Under the pieces are notes generated by a model that was given only the letters and a program-made list of their open reading frames with translations, was not told where the DNA came from and made no database searches. DNA of 49,032 nt, taken from assembly GCF_900188025.1 (NCBI RefSeq), contig NZ_FZNO01000032.1, positions 1 to 49,032 of the forward strand. The letters are read 5' to 3'. This DNA comes from Blastococcus mobilis. Lineage in GTDB: Bacteria; Actinomycetota; Actinomycetes; Mycobacteriales; Geodermatophilaceae. Below, in pieces: positions 26,393 through 35,131 of this stretch (positions are counted from its first letter, which is position 1; each line of letters begins with the position of its first letter). The position numbers were made by a program, and so were the translations under genes.

Positions 26393-28005
26393 ACAACGAC
26401 CACGACGGGGCGGTCGACGCCCAGGCCGGTGACCTGCTCGGCACCGAGCCCGAGGCCAGGGCACCCCGGTATCGCCCCCCGGTACCGATGACCGACCCCG
26501 ACGAGCTGGACGCCGACATCGACCGGTTCCTCGCCGAGAACCGCCGCGCGAAGTCCACCCTGACCAAGCACCCCTACCGCCTCCGGGTCTTCACCAACTG
26601 GTGCCGCAAGACCGGCCGCTCCAGCGAGCTGCCCTACCCGCCGGAACTGGTCTGCGAGTACATCGCCGCGCTCGTCGACAGCAAGGCCCTCCCCTCGGGT
26701 CGGCCGCCGTCGCCCAGCTACTTCTCCCGGCTCCTGGCGGCGATCCGGCACGAGCACACCGACAACGGCTTCGCTACCCCGACGATGAACCCGACCGTCC
26801 GCGCCGTGCGGGCCGGCGCGAAGAAGCGGCTCGCGGACCTGCACACTCCCCGCCAGGCTCCTCCCCTGCTGCCCGACGACGCGGTCCAGATCGCGGAAAT
26901 CGAGGTCGAGTCCACCCTCACCGACATCCGCCGTCGGGCGGCCGTTCTGCTGGCCTGGGACACCCAGGCCTCGGCCGCCCAGATGATGCGGCTCGACCGG
27001 AGCACCATCCGAACCGGCAGTGACACGCTCACCCTCCAGCTCCCAGCGGTCCTGTTCGGATCCCATCCCGCGCCGCCGGTGGACATCACCCTGCGATGCC
27101 GTCGGGCGCTCGACTGCGGGTACGCCTGTACCCTCTGCGCGCTACGGGAGCTGGACGAGCGGCTGCCCGACGCGGCAGGCCCCCTGTTCGCCTTCGTGTT
27201 CAGCCCTGACGGCACGGTCGCGCTCCCGGTGGACCTCACCGACCTCTCGGCGCGTCGCGTCGCCACGCGGACGCTCCGGATGGCGGTTCAGCGGGTCGTC
27301 GAGCGCTGCGGAGGGCCCGTCGCGCTCGGACCGGGGGGTCGGGTCGAGGTGAAGACCGACGACCCCGCCGAACGAGATCAGGTCAAGCGTCGGCTGGGCC
27401 TCGTAGCCGACCCTGCGACCGTCCAGTACGTCCGCGACCGGGCCGCGCTACTTCTCGCGTGGCACGACGCGCTCCGCAACATCGAGGTGCGGACCATGCA
27501 GCGGGGACAGCTCGAGAGGATCCGCGATGGATTCACGGTCGCTCCTGGCGTCCGCAAGACCCGCCAGGACGGGGACAGTGACCGGCTCTCCGTGGTCAGG
27601 GCCCGTGACGAGCGCCTGTGCGCCGTGCGCGCCCTCGAGGACTGGCTCGACATCTACGACACGGCCGTGGCCGCGTCGGGCATCGGCGCCGAGGGCTACG
27701 TCTTCTGCCCCGCCAACAAGGGACGCCTGCGGCCCGAGCGCCCCATGACCTACGACAACCACCTGACCCGGATCAAGCGGCTGGGGATCCGCGCCGGCCT
27801 CGACAAGTCCCTGAGCGGGCACTCGCCCCGGCGCGGTTTCGCGCAGACGGCAGCGGCCTTCAAGGCCACCGACGAGCAGATCCGCACGACGATGGGTCTG
27901 GAGACCCCAGAGCTGGTGGCGACCTACCGCAACGGCCCGACGGTCCCGTCGGCCGCGCCGCTGCGTCGCCTGCTCACGGGGGGCGGTGGGTCCGATGCCC
28001 GTTGA
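26389..28005 (+). CDS. Large tyrosine recombinase 2 with altered active site
   Basis: A 538-residue recombinase family protein. The core-binding domain is at about 45-150. A pseudo-catalytic half follows at about 180-300 (RRRAAVLLAWDTQASAAQMMRL), containing CGYACTLCAL with three cysteines. The catalytic domain at about 345-520 has R363 in ALRNIEV, K390 in VRKTRQDG, H478-S-P-R481 and Y513 in ATYRNG, but the second histidine position reads MGL instead of LGH/MGH (L504). The nucleophile and two arginines are kept, so it may still cleave. The ATG overlaps the stop of the small upstream gene, and its end overlaps the next recombinase start. Confidence 0.82.
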   Translation: MNNDHDGAVDAQAGDLLGTEPEARAPRYRPPVPMTDPDELDADIDRFLAENRRAKSTLTKHPYRLRVFTNWCRKTGRSSELPYPPELVCEYIAALVDSKALPSGRPPSPSYFSRLLAAIRHEHTDNGFATPTMNPTVRAVRAGAKKRLADLHTPRQAPPLLPDDAVQIAEIEVESTLTDIRRRAAVLLAWDTQASAAQMMRLDRSTIRTGSDTLTLQLPAVLFGSHPAPPVDITLRCRRALDCGYACTLCALRELDERLPDAAGPLFAFVFSPDGTVALPVDLTDLSARRVATRTLRMAVQRVVERCGGPVALGPGGRVEVKTDDPAERDQVKRRLGLVADPATVQYVRDRAALLLAWHDALRNIEVRTMQRGQLERIRDGFTVAPGVRKTRQDGDSDRLSVVRARDERLCAVRALEDWLDIYDTAVAASGIGAEGYVFCPANKGRLRPERPMTYDNHLTRIKRLGIRAGLDKSLSGHSPRRGFAQTAAAFKATDEQIRTTMGLETPELVATYRNGPTVPSAAPLRRLLTGGGGSDAR

Positions 28006-29359
28006 CCGGCCCGAGGGCGTGCCCCTCCCCGTCGATGTCCGTGACCTGCTGTCGGACACCGAGGTGAGCCTGGTCGAGGAGTTCGCCGCCCGCCACGTCT
28101 CCGCGAGACGCCGCCGTCAGCACGAGTACGCGTTCGCCGCCTTCCAGCGGTGGTGCGCGCTGCGCCCCGTGGAGGCGTTGCCGGCGTCCCCGCGCGACAT
28201 CCTCCGCTACCTGCACCTCCACCGTGACCGCTGGGGATGGGGACAGATGTGGGGGGTGGTCGCCGCGATCAGCTTCATGCACCTCGAGGCGGGTCTACTC
28301 GATGCAACCCGGGAGGGGCGCATCCGCGAGTACCTGTCGGCGGTGCGCCGCAGCAAGGGCCGGTACGTGGAGAAGAAGCAGATGGACGCCATCCGCACCG
28401 AGGACGTGGCGGCGATGGCACGGACGTTGGGCGCCGCATCCCCCGACGTCGCCCGCGTCCGCTTCGTCATCGCCATCCTGTACGCGACCGGGACGGACCG
28501 ACTCGCCGACGTCCTCGACAGCGGACGCCTGCGAATCCAACTCCACGATGACGCTGCCCGAGTCAGCATCGGGACCCGCCGCGGCATCCTCGACGATCTG
28601 ACCCCCGGCGCGCTCGCCGCCGTCTGCGAGTTCACCAGCAGCGGTGAGCACCTCACGAAGACCGACCAGACTGGGCTCGAAAGCCAGATCGGTGATGCCT
28701 GGGCGCGCGCGGGCCTCCCCGGCTCCTGGTCGAAGAACCTGTCCCGCCTGGCCCCGGCTGACCTGCAGTGGCTGCTGGCCAACGCCGAGCCCGGCTACCA
28801 TGAGACCGCGCGCGCGGTCGCGTACCTCCTCGTGGGCCACGCGCTCGGCCGCCGTCACGCCGAGATGGCCAACCTCCTGCTCTGCCACCTCACCGAGCGT
28901 CCCGGCGGCTGGCAGGTGCTGATCGCCCAGTCGAAGACGGACCCGCACGGGCGTGGAGAGACGCTCCCGCTCGACCACGACGACGACAACGGACTCGACT
29001 GCGACACGATCTGCGGCGCCTGCGCCCTCGAGGCTCTGCTCGAGGTGCACCTCCGGTGCCACGGGCGGTCCCTCGCCGACTCGGCGCGGATCTTCCCGGC
29101 CGACCTGGCCAGCGGCGCGCGGTGGTCGACGGCCCAGGCAGCGCGCTTCCTGCGGACGTGGTGGGCCGAGACCGGGCTGGATCCCGAGGCGCGCATCGGC
29201 ACCCGCGGCATCCGGGCCGGCACCGCCACGTCGCTCAGCGAGCGGGAGGTGCCGCTGATCGACATCAGCCAGATCACGCTGCACCGCAACCTGACCGTGC
29301 TGCTGCGCTACATCCGCCGGTACGACCCGGTCCGGTGGCACTACCACCTGCCCGTGTAG
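27995..29359 (+). CDS. Tyrosine recombinase 3 with divergent active site
   Basis: A 454-residue protein with the same layout as its two neighbours. The core-binding domain is at about 25-120 (EYAFAAFQRWCALRP), then a short partial repeat (about 152-200, VRFVIAILYATGTDRLADVLD), then the catalytic domain at about 265-445. R286 in HALGRRHAE, K314 in QSKTDPHG, H430 in LHRNL and Y439 in LLRYIRR are present, but the usual HxxR is R404-G-I-R407 (His replaced). CDTICGACAL gives a CxxC. The ATG at 27995 overlaps the recombinase 2 gene by 11 bp; a GTG at 27986 is an alternative. It ends the recombinase operon, facing a convergent gene. Confidence 0.78.
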   Translation: MPVDRPEGVPLPVDVRDLLSDTEVSLVEEFAARHVSARRRRQHEYAFAAFQRWCALRPVEALPASPRDILRYLHLHRDRWGWGQMWGVVAAISFMHLEAGLLDATREGRIREYLSAVRRSKGRYVEKKQMDAIRTEDVAAMARTLGAASPDVARVRFVIAILYATGTDRLADVLDSGRLRIQLHDDAARVSIGTRRGILDDLTPGALAAVCEFTSSGEHLTKTDQTGLESQIGDAWARAGLPGSWSKNLSRLAPADLQWLLANAEPGYHETARAVAYLLVGHALGRRHAEMANLLLCHLTERPGGWQVLIAQSKTDPHGRGETLPLDHDDDNGLDCDTICGACALEALLEVHLRCHGRSLADSARIFPADLASGARWSTAQAARFLRTWWAETGLDPEARIGTRGIRAGTATSLSEREVPLIDISQITLHRNLTVLLRYIRRYDPVRWHYHLPV

Positions 29360-29434
29360 GTCCCAGCTCTGCATCCCAGGGCGATCACCAGCCGCGCTTC
29401 CACCAGATGTCTGCGGAGTGAGGCGATCTTCGGG

Positions 29435-31756
29435 CTATCCGCGGCTGAACAGGCGGCCCAGGAACCCGCGGCGCCGACCTGAGTCCTCCGCCTCCGGAGG
29501 AGGCGGGTCCGCCGCGGCCGCTGGCGAAGGGAGTACGGGCTGAGACTGGCCACCCTGGCCGGCTGTGTGGCCGGCGGCGGGGCGGTCGGCCGGCACGGCA
29601 GCAGGCGCCGCGGCGGGTGTCGGCGGCGCGTTGGTCGGGGCGATGCCGCGAACCGTCGGCAGCGCGGTTCGGGCCTCGGTGACCGCGGCGGCGTAGCGCT
29701 CGAAGGTCAGGCCCTCGGGCCACCGGTGATCACCGAGGCCGAGCTCCTGGGCGGCGGGTGGCCGGTCGAGCAGCTCCTCCTGCTGCACGAACCCGATTGC
29801 GACGTGGGCGGCGCGGCGCACCGCGCAGGAGCGCTGGTAGGCGTCGTTGTTCCCGGCGGCCTGGCTGTCGGGCACGTACCGGCCGCCGAGGACGTCGAAG
29901 ACGCGGTTGCAGAAGGCGGCCCGGTCGTACGGCAGCAGCCGGACCCGGGTCGGCTCGATCGGCGGCGTGTGCCCCACGGCGATGTAGACGGCGGCCAGGC
30001 CGCCGCCGAACCAGGCGTTCGCCACCGGCTCGGCGAGCTTGGCGAACTGCTTGACGGTGGGCGGCTTGCCGCGGCCAGCGATGGCCACCTGCAGCTGCCG
30101 GGCGACCTCGCGCAACGGCTCCTCCCAGGCGCGGCGCAGCGCGGACTCCAGGTGCTGCTCGGCCCAGGCCCGGCGGTGCGTGACGATGATGTCGCGGAGG
30201 ATCTCGTACCCATCGCGGCGGGTGCCGCCGCCGATGGAGACCTCGAGGGTGAACCCGGGCGCGATGTCACGCGTGTGCCGGTCACGGACGATCTCCTGCG
30301 GCCGGCCGAGGCGTCGTTCGGCGGCCTGCAGCTCGGTGAACAGCGCCGTGGGCACCGGCGTGCCCATCACGGCGAGCGCGGCGACCTCCTCCGCGTAGTG
30401 CCGGGCCAGGCCGGCCAGATCGGTGCGCGCGTGCGGGCCCTCGCAGATGTGCCAGGCGGTGACGGCGAGTTCGTGCCAGAACCGCAGCGCCGTGCCGAAC
30501 GCGTCCGCCATCTGCTCGTGCGGCGAGCGCGCCGAGACGATCCGGTCGGGGTAGCGCGGCTGCAGCTGGCCGCTCCACAGCGTCTCGACGTCAGCCAGCA
30601 GGGACGCCGGCAGCAGCCGCTCGTACGCCGGTGGACGGAACGGTTCGCGGTCGCCGGGCATGAGCACGCCGTCGTCGAGCAGCCCGGTCAGCGGCCGCAT
30701 CCCGGGGCGCTGCTGGGCGTGCGTCGCATCCAGCGCCGCCCAGAACGCGCGCAGCGCCTCGACTCGGCGCGCCGCCGGCGAGCCGGCCTCCTCACCACCG
30801 TGGATCTCCGCCCCGGCGGCGCCCGGCTGATCCGGCGCCGGCGACTGCACGTACAGCTGCGGCTCGGGCAGCGCGGTGGTGATCTCCTCACCGGCCGCGG
30901 GCTGCTCGCCGAGGTAGTCCAACAGCGCCAGCCAGTCCCCGGCGAAGAACGCCGCCAGCGTCGGCTGCAGCGCCTTCGTCAGCACCGCCCGCGACGACGG
31001 CGCCGCCTTCTTCGCCTTCGCGTAGTACTTGTCCAGCAGCGGGCGCATCGCCACCGCCCGCCACCGGCGCACCGTGTCCGGGCCGACCGTGCCGCGCAGC
31101 GCCTCGACCAGCGCGACGCGTGCCGCGGTCTGCTCCGCGGTAGTCAGCCGCGACCAGCCGTGCCCGGGCCGCATCGCGGTCACCGCCGCGGCGACGGCGT
31201 CGCCGGTCAGGCCGAGGGCGGCGTAGGAAGTCTCGACCGCCGCCCACGCCGCGTCGCGGGCGGCCGGGGCCAGCGCTCCGGAGTCCGGGCCGCGCAGCAT
31301 CAGCGGCGCGAGCAGGATGTCGGCGAACGGCGCGAGCAGTGCCCAGCAGGCCAGCGCGTCCGGGCAGCCGGGCAGCTCGACCCGGCCGGCGTCGGCTGCG
31401 GCAGCGTTCATCGCCCACCGCGGCTCGATCCCGACGTATGCGGGCAGGTTCACCGCGCCGGGCTTGAGCACCACCGACTCCGGCAGCCACCAGGCGCCCT
31501 TCGCCCGCTGCGCCTCGAGGTCGAACACCTCGCGCGCGGTGGTCCGGGCGGCCGCCGGCACGTGCTTGAGCGCGATCGGTGGCGCGGACTCCAGGTCGCT
31601 GACCTGCACCGGCGGCTTACCGGCGAACGACGCCTTCATCACGGCGGCGACCAGGGACTCCACCGCGGCGAACCGGGCACCGGCGTCGGCCTCGACGGCC
31701 AGCCACTCCTCGGGAGTGGTGGTCGCGACCAGGCGGCGGCCGAGGTCGCCGCTCAT
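29435..31756 (-). CDS. Large unrecognised protein, end of Wadjet-side cluster
   Basis: A 773-residue protein with no family I recognise. Most of it is helical and rich in Ala, Leu, Arg and Trp, with no Walker or nuclease motif that I can see. From about residue 710 it has a Pro/Ala-rich linker and ends in GRRRGFLGRLFSRG, a short basic amphipathic tail that might touch membrane or protein partners. The ATG at 31756 overlaps the stop of the upstream gene (ATGA); the open frame extends far upstream but only as a shadow. It is the last gene of the minus-strand run that begins with the Wadjet operon. The role is unknown; location suggests defence. Confidence 0.7.
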   Translation of the reverse strand: MSGDLGRRLVATTTPEEWLAVEADAGARFAAVESLVAAVMKASFAGKPPVQVSDLESAPPIALKHVPAAARTTAREVFDLEAQRAKGAWWLPESVVLKPGAVNLPAYVGIEPRWAMNAAAADAGRVELPGCPDALACWALLAPFADILLAPLMLRGPDSGALAPAARDAAWAAVETSYAALGLTGDAVAAAVTAMRPGHGWSRLTTAEQTAARVALVEALRGTVGPDTVRRWRAVAMRPLLDKYYAKAKKAAPSSRAVLTKALQPTLAAFFAGDWLALLDYLGEQPAAGEEITTALPEPQLYVQSPAPDQPGAAGAEIHGGEEAGSPAARRVEALRAFWAALDATHAQQRPGMRPLTGLLDDGVLMPGDREPFRPPAYERLLPASLLADVETLWSGQLQPRYPDRIVSARSPHEQMADAFGTALRFWHELAVTAWHICEGPHARTDLAGLARHYAEEVAALAVMGTPVPTALFTELQAAERRLGRPQEIVRDRHTRDIAPGFTLEVSIGGGTRRDGYEILRDIIVTHRRAWAEQHLESALRRAWEEPLREVARQLQVAIAGRGKPPTVKQFAKLAEPVANAWFGGGLAAVYIAVGHTPPIEPTRVRLLPYDRAAFCNRVFDVLGGRYVPDSQAAGNNDAYQRSCAVRRAAHVAIGFVQQEELLDRPPAAQELGLGDHRWPEGLTFERYAAAVTEARTALPTVRGIAPTNAPPTPAAAPAAVPADRPAAGHTAGQGGQSQPVLPSPAAAADPPPPEAEDSGRRRGFLGRLFSRG

Positions 31757-32367
31757 CGGGTGCTGTCCTCCGCGGCGAGCGCCGCCATCCGGGTCCGGGC
31801 CTTCTCCGTCGCGGGGGTGTCGCCCTGCCTGAACCGCTCGGCGATCGGCAGCACCCGGGCGGCGTCGCCGAGCGCGCCCTCGGTCAGATACAGATCCAGC
31901 AGCGTCTTGAACGCGGTGACGTGGGCGTACTGCTGCCCGTCCTCGGGGTGGTCGTAGATGACCACCTCCGGACACGCCTGGATCAGCTGCAGATCCAGCC
32001 AGCACAGGCGCTCCAGCTCGGCGAAGACGTGCGGCCCCTCGCCGCCGCGCGACCGCATCTGGGACACGACCCCCTGGATGGCGAAGTGGTAGTCGGCCGG
32101 CTCCCCGGGCAGCTCGAGGACCTCGGCCAGGTTGCGCAGCACCCGCGCCGTCGTGGCCTTGCGCGAATCGGCGAGCACGTGGGCGCTCGCCGGCGACTCG
32201 GTCGTGTCCCCCCACCACAGGGTCGGCGGCAGGTCCGGGTAGCGGGAGATCTCCGGGCTGGCGTTGCGCCGCCGGAGCTTGGTGACGTCCAGCTCCGCCG
32301 GCGTCGCGTAGCTGATGCCGGGCACGGCCGCCAGACGCGCAAACCACAGCGGATCCTGCAAGCCCAT
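31753..32367 (-). CDS. Unrecognised protein coupled to the 773-residue gene
   Basis: A 204-residue mixed alpha/beta then helical protein without recognised domain. The N-terminal half has WFARLAAVPGISYATP and LPPTLWWGDTTESPAS; the C-terminal half (about 95-200) reads like two or three helical hairpins (AYHVTAFKTLLDLYLTEGALGDAARV-like spacing), resembling TPR-type repeats. The ATG at 32367 has GGGGAGG 8 nt upstream. The stop overlaps the start of the large downstream gene, so the two products are probably made together. A 245-bp gap separates it from the gene at 32613, so a separate promoter is possible. Confidence 0.62.
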   Translation of the reverse strand: MGLQDPLWFARLAAVPGISYATPAELDVTKLRRRNASPEISRYPDLPPTLWWGDTTESPASAHVLADSRKATTARVLRNLAEVLELPGEPADYHFAIQGVVSQMRSRGGEGPHVFAELERLCWLDLQLIQACPEVVIYDHPEDGQQYAHVTAFKTLLDLYLTEGALGDAARVLPIAERFRQGDTPATEKARTRMAALAAEDSTR

Positions 32368-32612
32368 CCCGACGACCTCCCCGTCACAGCGGCCGGGCGC
32401 AGTCAACCCGCCGCAGAAGGGTCGCAGCGCGCCGCCCGAGTTCCGTATCGGCGTCGGACGGTACGCGCTCGACAGCACGTTGTAGTGACCGTAGCCGGAC
32501 GCGTGTCGGCCGCACGGAAGCTCTACGAAGACGCCGCTGCGGCGACTGGGCTTCGCCCGGTTCCTGTCCCCGCCTGGCACCGGCGCTCCCCCCGGAGCAG
32601 CTGCGGGGGCTC

Positions 32613-34154
32613 CTAGACAGTGGGCGGCGGTGCGAAGGCGGGGCCGTGCACCTCGACGGTGACCGGCCCGGCGTTCAGGCCGGGCAGCTGTGGTGCCGGC
32701 ATTGCCCGGGTCAGCAGACTCCGTAGCCCGGCCCGGAGGTCCTCCGCGGCGTCGTTGACCACCAGGCCCCCGCCCGCGTCAGCGGAGCTGGGCTCGAGGC
32801 CGGGCTCCCCGCGGGTCTTGGCGGCGCGCTCGGCGGCGATGGCCGCGTCGATGAGCGCGTCCTCGCTGGCCGCGGCGATCACCGCAGGGTCGGCGACGGT
32901 GAAGGTGACCGTCAGGGTGGCCGTGACCTGCTGGCCGGCCGCGGGCACCGCCGGGACGTCGGTCGGGGTCGCCCCGACAGCGGCGCGTGCCCGCGCGAGG
33001 CGCGCGTGCAGGCTACGCGGGTGCGCGGCGTCGACGAGCACGTCGCGGGTGGCCGGGTCGCCGATCTCGGCGAACGGCGTGGACGGCAGGTCGGCGGCGA
33101 GGGCGGCGATCACGCGGTGGTCGTCGCATGGATCGGCGTCGACGCGCGGCGCCGGGCCGAGCGCGACCGCGATCCCCAGTGGCAACCGGGCGGTCAGGAA
33201 CCCGAACGACTGGGAGCCGTAGGGCTCGCTGTCGGCGGTATCCACGACGTCGAAGGCGTAGCCGAGCAGCTCCTGGTAGTCGGCGAGCGGCGGGTCGAGG
33301 AAGCGGCCGCGCCAGACGATGATCTGCTCGGGGGCGGCCGCGCGCTCGGCGAGCTCGTCGCGCCACAAGTCGACCACCGCCGCGACCGGCGCGGGATCGA
33401 CCCCGGCCGGACGGGTCGGCTCCAGGCGTCCGAGGCGCTCGGCCAGCAGCACGCCGGCCGCGGCGGCCAGGGCGGCGACGTCGTCGCGGACCTCCTTGCC
33501 GAGCTGCCAGCAGGCGGTGGTCAGCGCCTGCGCGGCCGGGGTGTTGGGGCGCCGATCCCAGGCGCGCAGTGCGGCGATCTCGGCGAGCGGCAGGTGCACG
33601 GAGACGTGCTCGGTCAGCGCCGCGGGCAGCCACTCGGCAGCGGTCAAGGCGGCCGGGGCGGCCGCGACGAGGTCGGCGGCCCAGCCGCCGAGGGTGATCC
33701 GCTGCGCGGGCACGGTCTCCCACGAGTGGGCGGGCTGCCAGGTGCCCTCGTCGGTGCGGGTGACGGCGGCGGCGAGCTTGCGGGCGGCGTCGAGCAGCTC
33801 GAGGAGTCGGGCGGGGTCGGTGGGGGTGCCGGTGAGGACGGTCCGCAGCTCGTCGAGGGTGCGCCAGTCGGTGGTCAGGGCACGGGCGGCGGTGAGCGCG
33901 CCGAACACGTCCGCGCCGCCACAGCAGCGCCGCTCCGGCTCCCAGCCGGTGGTCAGGGCATCGTCTGGAACGACCACCTCGACCTTCGTGCCGTTCCGCT
34001 GCGCCGTCGCGGCGTGGTGGCAGCCGCGGCCCTCGGCGGCGTGCAGCGTTCCGGTGCGGGAGGCAGCGAACACGACCCGGTGCCCGGCGAAGCCCGAGGT
34101 GTCGACGTCGCCGACGGCGAACGGCGGCGCGGGTACGGGCGGTGCGGCGGTCAC
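32613..34154 (-). CDS. Unrecognised protein downstream of TIGR02391 gene
   Basis: A 513-residue protein of unknown family. The N-terminal part has RGCHHAA and RRCCGGADV, a His/Cys set that could bind metal. The middle part is helical with many Ala/Leu and contains EQIIVWRGRFLDPPLADYQELLGYAFDVVD. A block GQQVTATLTVTFTVADP and the C-terminal GLNAGPVTVEVHGPAF are beta-rich. The GTG at 34154 is chosen for GAGGAGG upstream; the longer open frame is the shadow of the previous gene. It lies 158 bp after the TIGR02391 gene on the same strand. Function unknown. Confidence 0.65.
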   Translation of the reverse strand: MTAAPPVPAPPFAVGDVDTSGFAGHRVVFAASRTGTLHAAEGRGCHHAATAQRNGTKVEVVVPDDALTTGWEPERRCCGGADVFGALTAARALTTDWRTLDELRTVLTGTPTDPARLLELLDAARKLAAAVTRTDEGTWQPAHSWETVPAQRITLGGWAADLVAAAPAALTAAEWLPAALTEHVSVHLPLAEIAALRAWDRRPNTPAAQALTTACWQLGKEVRDDVAALAAAAGVLLAERLGRLEPTRPAGVDPAPVAAVVDLWRDELAERAAAPEQIIVWRGRFLDPPLADYQELLGYAFDVVDTADSEPYGSQSFGFLTARLPLGIAVALGPAPRVDADPCDDHRVIAALAADLPSTPFAEIGDPATRDVLVDAAHPRSLHARLARARAAVGATPTDVPAVPAAGQQVTATLTVTFTVADPAVIAAASEDALIDAAIAAERAAKTRGEPGLEPSSADAGGGLVVNDAAEDLRAGLRSLLTRAMPAPQLPGLNAGPVTVEVHGPAFAPPPTV

Positions 34155-34312
34155 GAAGGTCGCCTCCTCGACGAGTGGGCGCCCGCGGTGAGCACCAGCG
34201 GGTTGCAGTGTGCACGCTGCCGGGGACAGCGCACGGCCGATCGGGGGCCGGGTCGGCGCGGGCGACGGTGCGTGGCGGCCTACCGGCAGGAGCCGCTGCG
34301 GCCGGGGGTCGT

Positions 34313-35131
34313 TCAGGCGCCGGGCCGCAGGCGGCCCGGGACGACGGCATGGTCCAGGCGGCGGTGCAACAGCGAGAGGGTGCCGAGCAGGTCCAGGGCG
34401 TCGTCCTCGGACAGGTGCCACAGCAGCTTCGGCGTGTGCGCTTGGGGGTTGCGGACGGCGCTGAACAGCCCCTTCAGGATGGTGGCCAGGCCGCGCTGCT
34501 CGTTGTAGTCGGTCTCGGTCTGCAGCGCGTTGAACACGAGGACCGGCTGCTGGCCTCCGAAGGCCGCGTCGACAAGCCTGGCGCCGTCGGCGTCGATGCC
34601 GGACATCTCGCGGATGCGTTGCGCGAGCCCCTTGACCGCCTCGAAGACGGCGTTGAAGCAGTCGTCGGCGAGCAGCTCGGCGTTGCAGTAGGCGAACACC
34701 TGCGCATGCCCGTTGCGGGCGGTGAGCGCATCGCGCAGTCGCCGGGTGCGGGCCGCGGCCTCGCTCAGCGTCGTCGCCGCCCGGCGGCGCGCCACCCGTC
34801 CGTCTTCGCGCACCCGGAGCCCGGCGAAGGCCAGCGCCTCGTTCAACGCCGCGCGCTGCGCCTCGAAGTGCCCGTGCTGGCCGGTCCAGCGGGCCGGGTG
34901 CATCGCGCCGTGCAGGAACGCCACCACCGCGGCGCCGGATCCGGTGCGGCGCTGCTCGGCCAGCAGCGCCTCGGTGATCCGGGCGCGCTTGGTGATGGGG
35001 CCGGGGTCGGGCAGCCGGCAGCGGGTCAGCAGCTGGGCGATCTGGCTGCCGGTGAAGCCGTTGGCCGTGTCGCCGAGGATGCCGCCGATCCGCTCGACGA
35101 CGTCCTCCGGGAGCGGCGCGACCGCGCTCAT
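34313..35131 (-). CDS. TIGR02391 (Ymh-like) HEPN-type protein
   Basis: A 272-residue protein. The C-terminal half matches the TIGR02391/Ymh pattern: CFNAVFEAVKGLAQRIREMSG, then FNALQTETDYNEQRGLATIL, then GLFSAVRNPQAH. R227-NPQA-H232 is the R-x4-H motif of HEPN ribonucleases, with N directly after R as usual. HEPN domains of this kind act as RNA-cleaving toxins or effectors in many defence systems. The N-terminal half is helical, with a possible winged-helix start (TGSQIAQLLTRC). The ATG shares one base with the jetD stop (TGATG), so translation is coupled to the Wadjet operon. This is not one of the four standard Wadjet genes. Confidence 0.8.
   Translation of the reverse strand: MSAVAPLPEDVVERIGGILGDTANGFTGSQIAQLLTRCRLPDPGPITKRARITEALLAEQRRTGSGAAVVAFLHGAMHPARWTGQHGHFEAQRAALNEALAFAGLRVREDGRVARRRAATTLSEAAARTRRLRDALTARNGHAQVFAYCNAELLADDCFNAVFEAVKGLAQRIREMSGIDADGARLVDAAFGGQQPVLVFNALQTETDYNEQRGLATILKGLFSAVRNPQAHTPKLLWHLSEDDALDLLGTLSLLHRRLDHAVVPGRLRPGA

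Noticed and set aside
24374-29359. Classification of the three recombinases as a standard RIT or Tn554-type transposon
   Set aside because: The proteins are larger than those families and have an internal partial repeat; I found no matching terminal repeats bounding the block.
29567-31957. Long plus-strand open frame opposite the 773-aa gene
   Set aside because: Gly/Arg/Val-rich low-complexity translation typical of an antisense shadow; the minus-strand gene has the start signal and coupling.
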